Positions 1 through 9,009 of a DNA stretch of 64,000 nt are shown here, piece by piece (positions within the stretch are counted from its first letter, which is position 1; every line of letters starts with the position of its first letter). The stretch covers positions 479,001-543,000 of the forward strand of contig NZ_JANCTC010000002.1 of the NCBI RefSeq assembly GCF_024297145.1. The letters run 5' to 3'. Below the pieces are notes generated by a model. The model worked only from the letters and a program-made list of their open reading frames with translations. It was not told the DNA's origin and searched no databases. Source of the DNA: Mesorhizobium sp. LMG 17147 (lineage in GTDB: Bacteria > Pseudomonadota > Alphaproteobacteria > Rhizobiales > Rhizobiaceae). A program made the position numbers and the translations under genes.

Positions 1-1469
1 ACCGCGGGGAGAAAGACGATGACGAGCACGGCGAGCGCGATGAGGAGCAGGCTGGCGCTGATCGGCCGCGTCACGAAGGTGCTTGGGTCGCCGCGCGAGA
101 GGATCATGGCGCGGCGCAGGTTTTCCTCAAGCAGCGGGCCGAGCACGAAGCCGAGCAGCAGCGGCGCAGGTTCGCAGCGCAGCTTGGTCAGGATGTAGCC
201 AAGCAAGCCGAAGAAGGCGACGGCATAGAGGTCGTAGACATTGGTGTTGACGCTGTAAACGCCGATCGAGCAGAACGCCATGATGATCGGGAAGAGCACG
301 TAGTAGGGGATGGTAAGGAGTTTCACCCAAAGCCCGATCAGCGGCAGGTTCAAGACAATCAACATCAGATTGCCGATCCACATCGAGGTGATGATCCCCC
401 AAAACAGCGCGGGCTGTTCGATGGCGACATTGGGGCCGGGCACGATGCCCTGGATGATCATCGCGCCGATCATCAACGCCATTACCGGGTTGGCCGGAAT
501 ACCGAGCGTCAGCATTGGGATGAAGGAGGTTTGGGCGCCGGCATTGTTGGCCGATTCCGGTCCGGCGACGCCTTCGATGGCGCCCTTGCCGAATTCCCCC
601 GGGTTTTTCGAGACGCGCTTTTCGATGGTGTAGGACGCAAAGGCGGCAAGGATCGCGCCGCCTCCGGGCAGGATACCGAGCGCCGAACCGATGATCGTTC
701 CGCGCACGATGGGAGCCGCCATGCGCCGAAAATCTTCTTTACTCGGCATAAGGCCGGAGATACTTCGGATCAGCACGGAACGCTCATGCTCGTTTTCGAG
801 GTTGCGCAATATCTCGGCGACGCCGAAGACGCCGACCGCCACCGCGACGAAATTCAGCCCGTCGGCGTATTCGCGGATGCCGAGCGTGAAGCGGGGCGTA
901 CCGGTGTAAATATCGGTGCCGACAAGTCCCAGCAGCAGGCCGAGCACGACCATGGCCAGTGCCTTGACGACCGAGCCGTGGGCGAGCGCGACGGACGAGA
1001 CCAGGCCGACGATCATCAGCGAAAAATACTCGGCAGCGCCGAATCTCAGCGCTATCGCCGTCAGCGGTGGGGCGAAGATGGCAACGAGGAAGGTCGACAC
1101 CGTGCCGGCAAAGAACGAGCCTATTGCGGCGGTCGCCAGAGCTGCTCCGGCGCGGCCGTTCCTGGCCATCTGATAGCCGTCGATTGCGGTGACGGCCGAC
1201 GAGGATTCGCCGGGCATGTTGATGAGAATGGCGGTGGTCGAGCCGCCATACTGCGCGCCGTAATAGATACCGGCGAGCATGATGAGAGAGGAAACCGGGT
1301 CGCCGATCTGGAAGGTGATCGGCAACAGCATGGCGATGGTTGCGGTGGCACCGATGCCGGGCAGGACGCCAATTAGCGTGCCGAGAAGGACGCCGATCAG
1401 GCAGAAACCGAGATTTGCCAAAGATGTGGCTGTCGAAAAGCCGAGTGCGAGATTGTTGAGGAGTTCCAT
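1..1469 (-). CDS. tctA: TTT transporter large permease TctA (3' end cut by window)
   Basis: Large membrane subunit of a tripartite tricarboxylate transporter, which imports carboxylates using the ion gradient and a periplasmic binding protein. About 489 residues are visible, nearly the whole family length of about 500; the C-terminus lies off the window. The N-terminal GVLPGIGATATIA stretch, the repeated GGSTTAILINMPGE segment and the central GVAGPESANNAGAQ segment are TctA signatures, and most of the chain is hydrophobic helices. It begins 9 bp after the tctB stop and ends the tctC-tctB-tctA order read on this strand. Family is certain; substrate is unknown. Confidence 0.95.
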   Translation of the reverse strand, partial: MELLNNLALGFSTATSLANLGFCLIGVLLGTLIGVLPGIGATATIAMLLPITFQIGDPVSSLIMLAGIYYGAQYGGSTTAILINMPGESSSAVTAIDGYQMARNGRAGAALATAAIGSFFAGTVSTFLVAIFAPPLTAIALRFGAAEYFSLMIVGLVSSVALAHGSVVKALAMVVLGLLLGLVGTDIYTGTPRFTLGIREYADGLNFVAVAVGVFGVAEILRNLENEHERSVLIRSISGLMPSKEDFRRMAAPIVRGTIIGSALGILPGGGAILAAFASYTIEKRVSKNPGEFGKGAIEGVAGPESANNAGAQTSFIPMLTLGIPANPVMALMIGAMIIQGIVPGPNVAIEQPALFWGIITSMWIGNLMLIVLNLPLIGLWVKLLTIPYYVLFPIIMAFCSIGVYSVNTNVYDLYAVAFFGLLGYILTKLRCEPAPLLLGFVLGPLLEENLRRAMILSRGDPSTFVTRPISASLLLIALAVLVIVFLPA

Positions 1470-1478
1470 TTCATCTCC

Positions 1479-1946
1479 TCACAACGACAGTGGCAACCAC
1501 GGGCCGAAACGCCGGAACGGCAGGCCGAGTGCGTAGCTGAAGACGATGAATGCGAACAGCGTCAGGCCGGTCGACAGCACGAGTGCGGTCAGCGGCCTCA
1601 TGCGGCCGCTACCGAACGATGCGATCAGCGCCGTCAGGAAGATCGACGGGATGAAGCCGAGGCCGCGCACCGTCAGGCCGAAGAAGATCGGAGCAGGCAG
1701 GATAAACAGCATGCCGCGCCACGCAATGTAACCGATCGGCTCGCTCTCGAAACGCACCGCTTGGACAAGGATGGCGGCGCCAAGCAGGATCAGCACGATC
1801 GCCAGCACGAGCGGGAAATAGCCCGGCCCCATGCGAAAGGCGGTGCCGATTTCGAGGCCCAGCGACTGCAGCGCGAAAAAGGCGCCAATAAAGACCAACA
1901 GCGCGGCGCATATGCCGTTGGTCCTGTCGATTGCGAAAGGTTTCAT
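1479..1946 (-). CDS. tctB: TTT transporter small permease TctB
   Basis: Small membrane subunit of the tripartite tricarboxylate transporter, 155 residues with four predicted membrane helices. The early GTAFRMGPGYFPLVLAIVL segment (G-P-x-x-F-P) is the conserved TctB motif. It lies between the binding-protein gene and tctA, but an intrinsic terminator separates it from tctC upstream, so it is probably made in smaller amounts than the binding protein. Sequence alone does not show the substrate. Confidence 0.93.
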   Translation of the reverse strand: MKPFAIDRTNGICAALLVFIGAFFALQSLGLEIGTAFRMGPGYFPLVLAIVLILLGAAILVQAVRFESEPIGYIAWRGMLFILPAPIFFGLTVRGLGFIPSIFLTALIASFGSGRMRPLTALVLSTGLTLFAFIVFSYALGLPFRRFGPWLPLSL

Positions 1947-1989
1947 TGCGTCCTCCCGGCTCGCCTCATGGGCGTGCCGATGCCGGTGT

Positions 1990-2018
1990 AAAAAAACGGG
2001 GCGCTGATGGCGCCCCGT
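1990..2018 (-). terminator. Intrinsic terminator/attenuator between tctC and tctB
   Basis: Read on the minus strand, a perfect 9-bp stem (ACGGGGCGC/GCGCCCCGT, 5-nt loop) is followed at once by seven T. It starts about 9 bp after the tctC stop codon and upstream of tctB. Its position inside the operon suggests partial termination that makes the binding protein more abundant than the membrane subunits. Confidence 0.85.
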
Positions 2019-2026
2019 TAGAACCT

Positions 2027-3004
2027 TTAGTCGGCGTACTGGCCGGCCGCTTCGATGATCGGCTTCCAGCGCGCGATCTCACTTTCCAGCTTGGCTTTGA
2101 GCGCGGCCGGCGTAGCATCGGCCTCCGGCGACGGCTTGGTGCCGAGTTCGGCAAATCGGGCGACGACATTCTGGTCCTTCAGCGCCACCTGCAGCGATTT
2201 CGAAAGGCGTTCGGTGATCTCGGCCGGTGTGCCCTTGGGGGCATAGATTCCGTGCCAGATGCCGACCTGCACCTGGGGAAGGCCGGCTTCTATCGTCGTC
2301 GGCACGTCCGGCAGCACATCGAGGCGTTGTGGCGAGGTTACGGCATAGGCCTTGATAGTGCCGCCCTGAATCTGCTTGGTGGTATTGGTCGTCTGGTCGC
2401 ACATGATATCGACCTGGCCGCCGAGAAGATCGGTCATGGCCGGGCCGGTGCCCTTGTAGGGTACGGTGACCAGCGGCGTGCCGATGGCGCTCATGAACAG
2501 CATGCCGCACAGATGCGAGGCGGCACCGATCCCGGCATTGGCAACGGTGATGCTGTCCTTGTTGGCCTTGGCATAGTCGACCAGCCCCTTCAGATCGGTC
2601 GGCTCGAGATCCTTGCGGCCGACGATGGTCATCGGCACCTCGGTGACGAGGCCGACATATTCGAAGCCGTTCAGCGTGTCGTAGGCGAGCTTTCTATAGA
2701 GCGTGGCACTTGTCGCCATGCCTATGTGATGAAGGAGCAGCGTGTAGCCGTCAGGCTCGGCATTTGCGACGCGGCCGGCGCCGAGCGTGCCGCCGGCGCC
2801 GCCGACATTCTCGACGATGACCTGCTGGCCGAGGTCTTTCGACATAGCTTCCGCGACAAGACGCGCGACGGTGTCGGTCGGGCCACCGGCCGAAAACGGC
2901 ACGACAATGGTGATGGTGCGTTCGGGGTAGGTCTGCGCGCCAGCCGCCGACGGATAAAGCATGGCGGCCGCAGCGACAGCCAGCGCGGCGATGAGTTTTC
3001 GCAT
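2027..3004 (-). CDS. tctC: TTT periplasmic solute-binding protein (Bug/TctC family)
   Basis: Periplasmic binding protein that captures the carboxylate for the adjoining TctAB permease; 325 residues, the usual Bug length. A Sec signal peptide (MRKLIAALAVAAAAMLYPSA, cleavage near GAQ) is followed by YPERTITIVVPFSAGGPTDTVARL and NVGGAGGTLGAGRVANAEPDGYTLL, the two ligand-loop signatures. The reading frame stays open upstream, but this ATG was chosen because GGGAGGA lies just ahead of it and it gives a clean signal peptide. First gene of its operon. Confidence 0.95.
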   Translation of the reverse strand: MRKLIAALAVAAAAMLYPSAAGAQTYPERTITIVVPFSAGGPTDTVARLVAEAMSKDLGQQVIVENVGGAGGTLGAGRVANAEPDGYTLLLHHIGMATSATLYRKLAYDTLNGFEYVGLVTEVPMTIVGRKDLEPTDLKGLVDYAKANKDSITVANAGIGAASHLCGMLFMSAIGTPLVTVPYKGTGPAMTDLLGGQVDIMCDQTTNTTKQIQGGTIKAYAVTSPQRLDVLPDVPTTIEAGLPQVQVGIWHGIYAPKGTPAEITERLSKSLQVALKDQNVVARFAELGTKPSPEADATPAALKAKLESEIARWKPIIEAAGQYAD

Positions 3005-3185
3005 CGTGTTTCCTCCCAGGATATGATTGCCAACCGCTGCGCGGGTTCCTCCAAAACGACTGTAGATGGAGCAATAACTAGCGCAACCCGACAAATGACA
3101 ATCGCGCTCAAACGGCAAACTGCACGTTTCTCTGCGCAAATGAGTGGGAAGGTTGGGCCGTGCAATGCCCTTCCTCCAACCTATT

Positions 3186-3641
3186 CTAGTAGCCGTAGCC
3201 GCGCGCCATCGCCGCCGCGAACACCGGGATCAATAGGAAGATCGATGCTTCGGTGCGGACATAGGTGCGAACGGACGCTAGCTCCGCCGCAGGAACCTGG
3301 AAGCCGGGACTGACGCTCGCCTGCCTGTTCCAGGACAGGAAACGGATGGTCGGGATAATCGACAACAGGCCGACAATGGCGAAAGCGGCCATCTTTGCCC
3401 AGAACACCCAATTGTAGACGTAGAATTCCCAGCCTTTCAGACCATAGACGACGCGGCCGATGCCAACGACGATGATCAGCATGGCAATGATGCCGTAGTG
3501 GCGGTCGATGCCGACGAGCCGCTTCAGCGTCGCGGCGGACAAGTCGCTGCGGATCAGGACGAATTCGGCGCCGATGATGCCTGCCAACGAAAACACCAGC
3601 AGATGATGGAAGATGGCAAGCACAAGGTCGGTGGTGTCCAT
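3186..3641 (-). CDS. DUF2214 family membrane protein
   Basis: A 151-residue integral membrane protein with four predicted helices; HHLLVFSLAGIIGAEFVLIR near the N-terminus and the central FWAKMAAFAIVGLLS helix match DUF2214 proteins, whose function is unknown. The start ATG was chosen over an in-frame upstream ATG because CGGAGG lies 9 bp ahead. It stands alone: the neighbouring TTT operon lies downstream on the same strand and has its own leader. Confidence 0.8.
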   Translation of the reverse strand: MDTTDLVLAIFHHLLVFSLAGIIGAEFVLIRSDLSAATLKRLVGIDRHYGIIAMLIIVVGIGRVVYGLKGWEFYVYNWVFWAKMAAFAIVGLLSIIPTIRFLSWNRQASVSPGFQVPAAELASVRTYVRTEASIFLLIPVFAAAMARGYGY

Positions 3642-3860
3642 GCTGTATTCCCTCCGTCGGACGGCAGCGCCGAAACCCAACGCGCCTGAACCAATACCGG
3701 AGAAAAACTAACACCGCCTGGCAGGATTCACATCAGCCTGGAAGATGATCTACACAGCCTTGGCTCTTGTTTTTCAGAACGGATTTGGATTCCCGTCTCG
3801 TGCGTGTCGCTGTCCCCCTTTTGGAAGACATGCATCAGGCACCGGCAACACAACCGAGAC

Positions 3861-4406
3861 ATGACCATGGCCAGTCCGCATACAATTGTCGCCCCAGTGC
3901 TTGAGACCCCGCGCACGGTCCTGCGGCCGCACCGGCTTGACGATTTCGACGCCTATGTCGCTATGTGGGCCGATCCCGTCGTCACCCGCTTTATCGGCGG
4001 CAAGCCGCGCACGCGGGAGGAAAGCTGGATGCGCTTCCTACGCCACGCCGGCCTGTGGTCGCTTCTGGGCTACGGCTTCTGGGCGATCGAGGATAAGGCG
4101 ACCGGCTGCTTCATCGGCGAGGCCGGCTTTCACGATCTGAAACGCGACATGACGCCGTCGATCGAGGGCATTCCGGAGACCGGCTGGGCTCTGGCTTCGG
4201 GCGCGCATGGCCACGGGTTGGCCAGCGAAGTCGTCGCACGGGTGCTTGCCTGGGGCGACGAAACGTTCGGCGCCGCCAAGACCGTCTGCATCATCGATCC
4301 GGAGAACACCGGATCGCTAAACGTCGCGGCAAAATGTGGTTATGGCGAAGTGCTGCGAACCGTCTACCAAGGCAAACCGACCATCCTGCTGGAGCGGCAG
4401 CCCTGA
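3861..4406 (+). CDS. GNAT family N-acetyltransferase (RimJ/RimL-like)
   Basis: Predicted acetyl-CoA dependent N-acetyltransferase of 181 residues. It opens with the RimJ/RimL-type strand ETPRTVLRPHRLDDFDAYVAMW and holds GWALASGAHGHGLASEVVARVLAW, a form of the acetyl-CoA loop (R/Q-x-x-G-x-G/A) in which the first arginine is changed, followed by DPENTGSLNVAAKCGY, the usual N-x-x-S near the C-terminus. The ATG gives the family-like N-terminus; an upstream in-frame ATG would add 19 unrelated residues. The target cannot be told. Confidence 0.88.
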   Translation: MTMASPHTIVAPVLETPRTVLRPHRLDDFDAYVAMWADPVVTRFIGGKPRTREESWMRFLRHAGLWSLLGYGFWAIEDKATGCFIGEAGFHDLKRDMTPSIEGIPETGWALASGAHGHGLASEVVARVLAWGDETFGAAKTVCIIDPENTGSLNVAAKCGYGEVLRTVYQGKPTILLERQP

Positions 4407-4611
4407 CGGGCGCCGTCTGGCCTCTGCCTGCCACGTGGTCCGGCGTCAAGTTCGCCTGCCTGAAGATCGCACAGGCCGATTGTGCCGCATGCGGCGTGTT
4501 CTGTCTTTGACAGGAGGACGCAAACTCTGCATGAATTTTATCGAGCGGGTCTGAAATCAGGCCACGTTTCTGGCAGGCACCGGAGGAGGTGTCCCGATTT
4601 GGAGGAATCCC

Positions 4612-5589
4612 ATGCTGAACAGACGCCGATTCTTGATGAGCACCGCGGCAGCAGGTGCTGCCGGACTCGCGGCATCGCATTTTATCCCCGCCTTCGCGCA
4701 GGACGCGCCGCAGCTGCAGATTTTCGTGCCCGCGGCGCCGGGCGGCGGCTGGGACCAGACGGCGCGCGCCATGGACCAGGTGCTGCGCAGTGAAAAACTG
4801 ATTTCCGGCTCGCAGATTACCAATGTCGGCGGCGCCGGCGGTACTGTCGGCCTGCCGCAATTCGTCAACCAGTGGAAGGGCAAGGGCAATGCGCTGATGG
4901 TGGCCGGCATGGTCATGGTAGGCGCCATCATCGCCAACAAGGCGGCCAACGACCTTACCGAGGTCACGCCGATCGCCCGCCTCACCGGCGAGTTCGAGGC
5001 GCTTGTGGTGCCGGCCGCCTCGCCGTTCAAGACGGCCGCGGACTTTGTCGCTGCTCTCAAGGCTGACCCGACGCAGGTTCCGGTTGCTGGCGGTTCGGCC
5101 GGCGGCTCGGACCATATATTGTTCGGCCTCATCGCCAAGACCGTTGGTGTTCCGGCCACCAATCTTTCCTATGTGCCGTTCGCCGGCGGCGGCGAGGCGC
5201 TTTCGGCGCTGCTCGGCAACCAGGTCGCGGCCGGCATCTCCGGCTATGGCGAGTTCGCCGAACAGGTCAAGGCGGGTGCGCTGCGGCTGCTGGCCATCTC
5301 CGCGGACAAACGCCAGGAGGGGATCGATGCGCCGACGATGAAGGAAGCAGGCATCGATGTCGAGCTGTTCAACTGGCGTGGCGTCTTCGCACCGCCCGGC
5401 GTCTCGGACGCCGACAAGGCAGCAATGATCAAGCTGATCGAGACCATGGCCAAGAGCGACGCCTGGGCCACCGAATGCAAGAACCGCAACTGGACGCAGA
5501 TCCTGCTCACCGGTGACGATTATGCGAAATTCGTCGCAGAAGACACGGCCCGCATCGGGACGATCCTCAAGGACCTCGGTCTGGCGTGA
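4612..5589 (+). CDS. tctC: TTT solute-binding protein with Tat-like signal
   Basis: Second Bug/TctC-type binding protein, 325 residues, first gene of a five-gene operon. The N-terminus reads MLNRRRFLMSTAAAGAAGLAA, with an RRRFLM twin-arginine motif before a hydrophobic stretch ending AFAQ, so export may use Tat rather than Sec. Ligand-loop motifs FVPAAPGGGWDQTARAM and NVGGAGGTVGLPQF are present; the changed first loop (PGGGWDQ) belongs to a different subfamily from the binding protein at the window start. GGAGG lies just upstream of the ATG. Confidence 0.94.
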   Translation: MLNRRRFLMSTAAAGAAGLAASHFIPAFAQDAPQLQIFVPAAPGGGWDQTARAMDQVLRSEKLISGSQITNVGGAGGTVGLPQFVNQWKGKGNALMVAGMVMVGAIIANKAANDLTEVTPIARLTGEFEALVVPAASPFKTAADFVAALKADPTQVPVAGGSAGGSDHILFGLIAKTVGVPATNLSYVPFAGGGEALSALLGNQVAAGISGYGEFAEQVKAGALRLLAISADKRQEGIDAPTMKEAGIDVELFNWRGVFAPPGVSDADKAAMIKLIETMAKSDAWATECKNRNWTQILLTGDDYAKFVAEDTARIGTILKDLGLA

Positions 5590-5595
5590 TGCTCT

Positions 5596-5630
5596 CGGCA
5601 AGGGGTGGCAGCCTACGCCAACCCTTGCCG
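5596..5630 (+). promoter_or_regulatory. Hairpin between tctC and tctB of the second TTT operon
   Basis: A 9-bp perfect outer stem (CGGCAAGGG/CCCTTGCCG) with a further TGGC/GCCA inner pairing begins a few bases after the tctC stop. The following ACTTTC is too poor in T for a convincing intrinsic terminator, so it may be an RNA-stabilising 3' end or a weak attenuator. It occupies the same place as the terminator in the first TTT operon. Confidence 0.6.
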
Positions 5631-5744
5631 ACTTTCGCCAGCCGCATGGACATACGCCACGCCGGAGGTGAAACTACGCCAAGATCGGCCGAGTGAGACC
5701 GGTCCAAGGAGAACCGGCCCCAAGGGACCGACATTGGGAGGACG

Positions 5745-6281
5745 ATGATGAGCACCAGCGACCAGCCGGCGCCGCCGCGCCTTGCAGTGCCCGAACTGCT
5801 GATTGGCGTCGGGCTCCTCGCCTGTGCGGGTGCGGTTGCCTGGCAGACGCTAGCAATCCCGGTGTCGCCGCTCTATTCCAAGGTCGGTCCGACCGTCTTT
5901 CCCTACATCACCATGACCGGCATGGTGATCCTGTCGCTGCTGCTCATCATTGCCGCCTTGCGGGGCGGCTGGCAGCCGGAGGACGAAAAGGCGACGCCGA
6001 CCGACTGGAAGGCGATGGGCATCGTCGCCCTCGGACTGATCGCCAACCTCGTGCTGATCCAGCCGCTCGGCTTTACCGCGGCATCTGTCATCATGTTCGT
6101 TCTCATCTGCCACGGTTTCGGCAGCCGGCGTCCGGTGCGTGACGTGCTGCTCGGGCTGATCCTGGCGCTGGCCGCCTATTTCGGCTTTGCCAGGGCGCTC
6201 GGCGTCAATATCGGCGCCGGCTTCATCGAAAACCAGCTGAACGCGATCGTCGATTCGCTCGTCACCATGCTGAGGGGCTGA
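5745..6281 (+). CDS. tctB: TTT transporter small permease TctB
   Basis: Small membrane subunit of 178 residues with four predicted helices; [18 protein letters not shown] holds the G-P-x-x-F-P motif of TctB. Two adjacent ATG codons follow GGGAGGACG; the first is reported. It is separated from tctC by about 155 bp containing a hairpin, and from tctA by 4 bp, so it is translated in close coupling with tctA. Confidence 0.93.
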   Translation: MMSTSDQPAPPRLAVPELLIGVGLLACAGAVAWQTLAIPVSPLYSKVGPTVFPYITMTGMVILSLLLIIAALRGGWQPEDEKATPTDWKAMGIVALGLIANLVLIQPLGFTAASVIMFVLICHGFGSRRPVRDVLLGLILALAAYFGFARALGVNIGAGFIENQLNAIVDSLVTMLRG

Positions 6282-6285
6282 CGCC

Positions 6286-7809
6286 ATGGAAACGCTCGGC
6301 CATCTCGCGCACGGATTTTCGGTCGCCTTCTCGCCGATCAATCTCATATGGTGCCTGGTCGGCACCACGCTTGGGACTGCGATCGGCGTGCTGCCCGGCC
6401 TCGGACCGGCACTGACCATAGCGCTGCTGTTGCCGATCACCTATCAGGTGGCGCCGGAGGCATCCTTCATCCTGTTTGCCGGTATCTATTACGGCGCCAT
6501 GTATGGCGGCTCGACGACATCGATCCTGCTCAACACGCCTGGCGAAAGCGCCACCATCGTCACCGCGCTCGAGGGCAACAGGATGGCCCGCTCCGGCCGT
6601 GGCGGTGCGGCCCTGGCGACCTCGGCGATTGGTTCCTTCGTCGCCGGCACGCTGGGCACGATCGGCGTTGCCTTTCTGGCGCCGATCGTCGTCAAATTTG
6701 CGCTGGCCTTCGGCCCGGCCGAATATTTCTCGCTGATGGTGCTGGCCTTCATCACGGTTTCGGCGGTGCTCGGCTCGTCGTCGGTACGCGGCCTGACCAG
6801 CCTGTTCGCCGGCTTCGTCGTCGGCATGATAGGCGTCGACCTGCAGACGGGGCAGCCGCGCTTCACCTTCGGCATGAGCGAATTGCTCGACGGCGTCGAC
6901 GTCATCGTCGTCGCCGTTGGCCTGTTCGCCGTTGGCGAGACGCTTTACATGGCCTCGCGCCGCTATGCCGGCAAGGACGACATCGTGCCGTTGAAAGGGT
7001 CGCTTTACATGACCGCGGCTGAATGGTCGCGCTCGTGGAGGCCATGGCTGCGCGGCTCCCTGATCGGCTTCCCGATCGGCGCCATGCCGGCCGGCGGTGC
7101 CGAAATCCCGACCTTCCTCTCCTATGCCATCGAGAAGAAACTCTCCAGACACAAGGACGAGTTCGGCACCGTCGGTGCCATCGAGGGCGTTGCCGGACCG
7201 GAAGCGGCCAACAATGCATCCGCGGCCGGCGTGCTGGTGCCGATGCTGACGCTCGGCCTGCCGACCTCGGCGACGGCCGCAATCATGCTGTCGGCATTCC
7301 AGAGCTACGGCATCAATCCGGGGCCGCTGCTGCTGACGACGCAGGCCGACCTGGTGTGGGGGCTGATCGCCAGCCTGTTCATCGCCAACGTCATCCTCGT
7401 CGTCCTTAACCTGCCGCTGATCGGGCTTTGGGTGCGATTGCTGAAGATCCCGGCGCCGCAGCTCTATGCCGGCATCCTGGTGTTCGCCACGGTCGGCACC
7501 TACGGCATCTCGCAATCGCCGATCGACCTCGTCATCCTCTATCTGCTCGGTGCCGCCGGTTTCCTGATGCGGCGTTTCGATTTTCCGACCGCGCCGGTTA
7601 TCATCGGCATGATTCTCGGGCCGCTTGCCGAAACGCAATTCCGCCGCGCGATGACCATCTCCAACGGCGATTGGACGGTGTTCTACAAGCATCCGCTGTC
7701 GCTGACGCTGCTGACGCTGGCCTTCATCGGGCTGGTGGGACCGCATATCTGGGCCTACATCGAGCACAGACGCATGCGTGGACCGGAGCACGTGCCGGGC
7801 GATGCCTGA
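6286..7809 (+). CDS. tctA: TTT transporter large permease TctA
   Basis: Complete TctA permease of 507 residues. Motifs [35 protein letters not shown] and [20 protein letters not shown] are all in place, with about eleven hydrophobic helices. It is followed after 15 bp by a CoA-transferase gene on the same strand, so the transporter is cotranscribed with enzymes likely to act on the imported acid. Confidence 0.96.
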   Translation: METLGHLAHGFSVAFSPINLIWCLVGTTLGTAIGVLPGLGPALTIALLLPITYQVAPEASFILFAGIYYGAMYGGSTTSILLNTPGESATIVTALEGNRMARSGRGGAALATSAIGSFVAGTLGTIGVAFLAPIVVKFALAFGPAEYFSLMVLAFITVSAVLGSSSVRGLTSLFAGFVVGMIGVDLQTGQPRFTFGMSELLDGVDVIVVAVGLFAVGETLYMASRRYAGKDDIVPLKGSLYMTAAEWSRSWRPWLRGSLIGFPIGAMPAGGAEIPTFLSYAIEKKLSRHKDEFGTVGAIEGVAGPEAANNASAAGVLVPMLTLGLPTSATAAIMLSAFQSYGINPGPLLLTTQADLVWGLIASLFIANVILVVLNLPLIGLWVRLLKIPAPQLYAGILVFATVGTYGISQSPIDLVILYLLGAAGFLMRRFDFPTAPVIIGMILGPLAETQFRRAMTISNGDWTVFYKHPLSLTLLTLAFIGLVGPHIWAYIEHRRMRGPEHVPGDA

Positions 7810-7824
7810 GCTGTTCGTGACGTT

Positions 7825-9009
7825 ATGACAGACCTGCTTTGCGGCATCCGCATTCTTGACCTGACCAATGTGCTGGCCGGCCCCTATTGCGCCTACCAGC
7901 TGGCGTTGCTCGGGGCCGACGTCATCAAGGTCGAGACGCCGCAAGGCGGCGATCTGGCGCGCCAGCTCGGCGCCTCTCCGGAGCTCAACCGGGCGGGCAT
8001 GGGCGCTTCGTTCCTGGCGCAGAATGCCGGAAAACGCTCGGTGGCGCTCGATCTCAAGCAGCAGGCCGACCGCGAACGCTTCCTCGATCTGGTCGCTTCG
8101 GCCGACGCGCTGGTCGAGAATTTCCGCCCCGGCGTAATGGACCGGCTGGAGCTTGGCCATGCCAGGCTGAAAGAGGTCCGGCCAAGCCTTGTCTATTGTG
8201 CGATATCGGGCTTCGGCCAGACCGGGCCGATGCGCGACAATCCAGCCTACGACCAGATCATCCAGGGTCTTTCCGGGATTATGAGCATCACCGGTACACC
8301 GGAAACGGCGCCGCTGCGTGTCGGTTATCCGGTCGCCGATACGCTTGGCGGGCTGGTCGGGGCCTTCGCCATTGCCGCCGCATTGGTCAAGCAGAAGACG
8401 ACGGGCGAGGGCGCGTTCCTCGACGTCTCGATGCTCGAATGCACGCTTTCTGCGCTCGGCTGGCCGGTGTCGAACTATCTGACGGCGGACGTCGAGCCGC
8501 AGCCGATGGGCAATGAAAACATGACGGCCGCACCCTCTGGCGCGTTTCGCACCGGCGACGGCTTGCTCAACATCGCAGCCAACAAGCAGGAGCAGTTCGT
8601 CACACTGTGCCGGTTGATCGGTCGGCCGGAGTTGGCGTCGGATGTCCGCTTTGCCGAGCGAGAAACGCGCAAGCAGAACCGCATCGCATTGAAAGCGCTG
8701 ATCGAGGATGCCTTGGCGAGCGACTCGGCCGCCGCCTGGGAGGAGACGTTCAATCGCGCCGGCGTGCCGGCAGGCCGGGTGCTGACAATCCCGCAGATAC
8801 TGCAGGAGCGACAGGTGATCGAGCGCGGCATGACGGCGCGCTTCCCGGCTGTGTCCGGGATGGACCAGCCGCTGACCGTGGTGCGCGGCGGCTTCATGGT
8901 CGATGGCGAGGCACCTTTGCCGAGCAGGCCGCCGCCGGGGCTGGGCGAGCATATGGACGAGGTTTTTGCCGGCCTGCCGCCGCGTGCCAGGAAAAGAGCG
9001 AAGGCATGA
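7825..9009 (+). CDS. Class III (CaiB/BaiF family) CoA-transferase
   Basis: Predicted enzyme of 394 residues that moves CoA from a donor such as succinyl-CoA or acetyl-CoA to a carboxylic acid. The N-terminus ILDLTNVLAGPYCAYQLALLGADVIKVE is the family signature, followed by NKRS-type GKRSVALDLK, LVENFRPGVMDRLGL-like and the YDQIIQGLSGIMSITG segment; the catalytic Asp of this family is the D of YDQ. It lies between tctA and a citryl-CoA lyase-like gene, overlapping the latter by 4 bp, which argues that the imported acid is activated to a CoA thioester here. Confidence 0.92.
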   Translation: MTDLLCGIRILDLTNVLAGPYCAYQLALLGADVIKVETPQGGDLARQLGASPELNRAGMGASFLAQNAGKRSVALDLKQQADRERFLDLVASADALVENFRPGVMDRLELGHARLKEVRPSLVYCAISGFGQTGPMRDNPAYDQIIQGLSGIMSITGTPETAPLRVGYPVADTLGGLVGAFAIAAALVKQKTTGEGAFLDVSMLECTLSALGWPVSNYLTADVEPQPMGNENMTAAPSGAFRTGDGLLNIAANKQEQFVTLCRLIGRPELASDVRFAERETRKQNRIALKALIEDALASDSAAAWEETFNRAGVPAGRVLTIPQILQERQVIERGMTARFPAVSGMDQPLTVVRGGFMVDGEAPLPSRPPPGLGEHMDEVFAGLPPRARKRAKA

